From JASFUX01 sp050050115 (GTDB taxonomy: Bacteria; Pseudomonadota; Alphaproteobacteria; Caulobacterales; Maricaulaceae): DNA of 5,870 nucleotides. The translations under genes were made by a program, and so were the position numbers. This document shows positions 4,172-5,870 of this stretch, piece after piece (the first letter of the stretch is position 1; every line of letters begins with the position of its first letter). Below the pieces are notes generated by a model. It saw nothing but the letters and a program-made list of their open reading frames with translations, searched no databases and was not told where the DNA came from. The DNA lies in assembly GCA_050050115.1 (NCBI GenBank), contig JASFUX010000226.1:1-5870 (forward strand). The letters run 5' to 3'.

Positions 4172-5491
4172 ATGCAGATCGACGAAACGCATGACGCTTC
4201 GCTCAGAAGCTGGGTTGCCTCCGCAAACGGACATCCCGATTTCCCGATTCAGAATCTGCCGCTCGGCGTATTCTCACCGAACGGCGGCGATCCTCGCGTC
4301 GGCGTTGCGATCGGAGACCACATCCTTGACGTAGCAGCAGCGCTGGACGCCGGACTTTTCACCGGCGAAGCCGAAACCGCGGCGCGCCTGTGTCAAGGTC
4401 AGTCGCTCAATGCGCTGATGGCGGCGGAGCCGAGCCAGCGACGCGCGCTGCGGCGCGCCATCTCTTCGATGCTGGCGGACGGCGCCGAGGCTCGAGCAAA
4501 GATCGAAGTCGCCAACGCGGGCATTCTGCACAAGGCCTCGTCCTGCGAATTGATGCTTCCCGCGAACGTCGGCGACTACACCGACTTTTTCGCCGGCATT
4601 CACCACGCGGTCGGCGCGGGCGCGATGTTCCGCCCCGACAACCCGCTGCTGCCGAACTACAAGTACGTGCCGATCGCCTACCACAGTCGCGCCTCGACCG
4701 TGGGCGCGGCGCCCGCGCGCGTTCGTCGTCCCAATGGCCAGCTCAAGGCCGGCGCCGACGCGCCTCCCGCCGTCGGACCGTCAAAGAAGCTCGACTACGA
4801 GTTCGAGCTCGGGGTTTGGATTCGCGGCGGCAATCCTCAAGGAGAACCGATCCCCATCGCTGACGCCGGCGACGCGATCTTCGGGTACTGCATCTTGAAC
4901 GACTGGTCCGCGCGCGACATCCAACGCTGGGAAGCTCAGCCGCTTGGACCATTCTTGGCCAAGAGCTTTGCAACCACCGTGAGCCCATGGATCATCACGC
5001 CCGAGGCGATGGCGCCGTTTCGCGCGGCTCAGCCCGCACGTCCGTCGGGCGACCCCGCTCCCCTGCCCTACATGCTCGATGCGAATGACCAAGCGCATGG
5101 CGCGCTCGACATCCAGCTCGAGGTCCTCGTGCGCACGCCGCAAATGCGGGACGACGGCGTGGACTTTGAGCGCATCAGCGCGACCGACGCGCTGCAGCTC
5201 TACTGGACGCCTGCGCAAATGGTCGCCCACCACACCGTCAACGGATGCGCTCTCAGAGCGGGGGATATATTCGGTACAGGAACCATTTCAGGCCAGGGTG
5301 ATGCGACGGCCGGGTGCTTGCTCGAACAGACCCTCGATGGAACGCGGCCGGTGACGCTCAAGAACGGTGAGCAGCGGCGGTATCTCGAGGACGGCGATGA
5401 AGTGTTGCTGAGAGCGCGCTGCCATCGCGACGGTTTCGTCTCGATCGGCTTTGGTGACAACCGCTGCGAAATCCTTCCAGCGTCGTCTTGA
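4172..5491 (+). CDS. fahA: Fumarylacetoacetase (EC 3.7.1.2)
   Basis: This enzyme hydrolyses fumarylacetoacetate to fumarate and acetoacetate, the last step of tyrosine/homogentisate degradation, in the cytoplasm with a divalent metal. At 439 residues it has the full length of the true fumarylacetoacetase branch (about 420-440), unlike the short FAH-fold gene nearby. An N-terminal SH3-like domain (about 24-130, NLPLGVFSPNGG) precedes the catalytic domain. By comparison with the well-studied mammalian enzyme, the metal ligands are Asp138 (DYTDFF), Glu210 and Glu212 (LDYEFE) and Asp244 (NDWSARDIQ). The catalytic His is His145 (GIHHA), Lys264 lies in AKSF, and the C-terminal GTGTISG (368-374) and Glu385 complete the site, so it should be active. 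GGAG at 4162-4165 serves as Shine-Dalgarno. It follows the cupin with no gap. The usual partners, homogentisate dioxygenase and maleylacetoacetate isomerase, are not in the window, so the physiological substrate could be a related diketo acid. Confidence 0.95.
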   Translation: MQIDETHDASLRSWVASANGHPDFPIQNLPLGVFSPNGGDPRVGVAIGDHILDVAAALDAGLFTGEAETAARLCQGQSLNALMAAEPSQRRALRRAISSMLADGAEARAKIEVANAGILHKASSCELMLPANVGDYTDFFAGIHHAVGAGAMFRPDNPLLPNYKYVPIAYHSRASTVGAAPARVRRPNGQLKAGADAPPAVGPSKKLDYEFELGVWIRGGNPQGEPIPIADAGDAIFGYCILNDWSARDIQRWEAQPLGPFLAKSFATTVSPWIITPEAMAPFRAAQPARPSGDPAPLPYMLDANDQAHGALDIQLEVLVRTPQMRDDGVDFERISATDALQLYWTPAQMVAHHTVNGCALRAGDIFGTGTISGQGDATAGCLLEQTLDGTRPVTLKNGEQRRYLEDGDEVLLRARCHRDGFVSIGFGDNRCEILPASS

Positions 5492-5531
5492 AACGCGCGT
5501 CGCGCAGATTTCGAATTTGCGGACTTCGAAC

Positions 5532-5870
5532 TCAAGGAACGAACGCGACAACGCGCGCCGGCGCGGCGCTGCAGCGAGCGAGCTTGATCGGAAAGAAGGC
5601 GACCTTGAAGCCGTTCGCAGGCAAGGCCGCGAGATTGACCAGCTGCTGAATGATGAAGATTTCCCGATCGCGACCCGCGTAGTGGCCGTCCCAGATGTCC
5701 CGCTTGTCTCGCGTTTGCTGGAACACCTCTTTCATCATGTTGATCGGTCGATCCCACCCCAGGGCGTCCGTACCGAGAATTTTGGCGCCGAGGCCTGAGA
5801 GAAACAGCGTGCTTTCGCGCGTCATCCCGGGATAGGTGAAGAACTCTCTTTGGCTTAGGTCATAGCGTTC
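5532..5870 (-). CDS. Cyclase-family (PF04199) metal-dependent hydrolase, C-terminal part
   Basis: The visible 112 residues are the C-terminal part of a protein whose N-terminus lies beyond the right edge. The frame is open from the edge (ERYDLSQREFFTYPGM) to TGA at 5534-5532. Features typical of the cyclase / kynurenine-formamidase-like family are the FTYPGMTRE lead into helix and strand (STLFLSGLGAKILGTDALGW), the conserved GTDALGWDRP, the HYAGRDRE segment, and the end block QQLVNLAALPANGFKVAFFP. Family members hydrolyse amides, lactones or enol-lactones of aromatic and cyclic compounds using a metal bound by an N-terminal HxGTHxDxPxH motif, which is outside this window. The internal ATG at 5825 is not the start. 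It converges on the fumarylacetoacetase with only 40 bp between stops. It probably belongs to the same catabolic locus, as inferred from proximity. The substrate is unknown. Confidence 0.88.
   Translation of the reverse strand, partial: ERYDLSQREFFTYPGMTRESTLFLSGLGAKILGTDALGWDRPINMMKEVFQQTRDKRDIWDGHYAGRDREIFIIQQLVNLAALPANGFKVAFFPIKLARCSAAPARVVAFVP

Noticed and set aside
5492..5531. Terminator between the convergent fumarylacetoacetase and cyclase genes
   Set aside because: Only tight CG-rich repeats and two unpaired TTCGAA palindromes are visible; there is no credible stem with a T-tract.
5200..5757. 185-codon minus-strand open frame spanning the fumarylacetoacetase 3' end
   Set aside because: It overlaps the well-supported fumarylacetoacetase and runs in a different frame from the cyclase-family gene, with no recognisable domain.
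1..5870. Mobile element, CRISPR, tRNA/rRNA or phage content
   Set aside because: No transposase, terminal repeats, regularly spaced repeats or structural RNA signatures were seen on either strand.

Overview
The window comes from a GC-rich genome (many G/C third positions, Shine-Dalgarno-led genes, short gaps). The protein families and style suggest a proteobacterium, most likely an alphaproteobacterium. This is an inference from composition and family resemblance; no marker gene is present. Nothing in the window looks like a phage, an insertion sequence, a CRISPR array, or a tRNA or rRNA gene.

Layout from left to right: (1) a LacI-type regulator on the + strand, missing only its first few residues at the window edge (to 979). 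(2) A gap of about 240 bp holding a short minus-strand ORF that looks like the amputated N-terminus of an AMP-forming acyl-CoA ligase, and a perfect 10-bp stem-loop. (3) A minus-strand pair, read right to left: an FAH-fold hydrolase/isomerase (2591-1740), then a small cupin (1697-1218). (4) A control region of about 220 bp, then a TetR-type regulator on the + strand. (5) A plus-strand pair: a second, related cupin (3605-4171) directly abutting a full-length fumarylacetoacetase (4172-5491). (6) The C-terminal part of a minus-strand cyclase-family (PF04199) metal hydrolase running off the right edge.

The organising theme is a catabolic locus of aromatic or 1,3-diketone type, in which two cupin + FAH-superfamily modules flank one TetR regulator and point away from it. 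Almost the same 19-bp near-palindrome, TCAGTCA-N-T-N-GACTGACTT (17 of 19 identical), lies before each module: about 28 bp ahead of the minus-strand FAH-fold gene, and over the predicted -35 box of the plus-strand cupin-FAH operon. I infer that the TetR protein represses both arms through these sites and releases them on a pathway metabolite. FAH-fold enzymes cleave or isomerise ring-fission products such as fumarylacetoacetate or fumarylpyruvate. An acyl-CoA ligase remnant and a cyclase-family hydrolase fit a locus that degrades an aromatic or cyclic acid. The actual substrate cannot be read from the sequence.

The most notable oddities are the shared operator pair, the duplicated cupin+FAH architecture, a reading-frame conflict at the start of the TetR gene (a well-placed ATG with a strong Shine-Dalgarno is one base out of frame with the body), and the truncated ligase.
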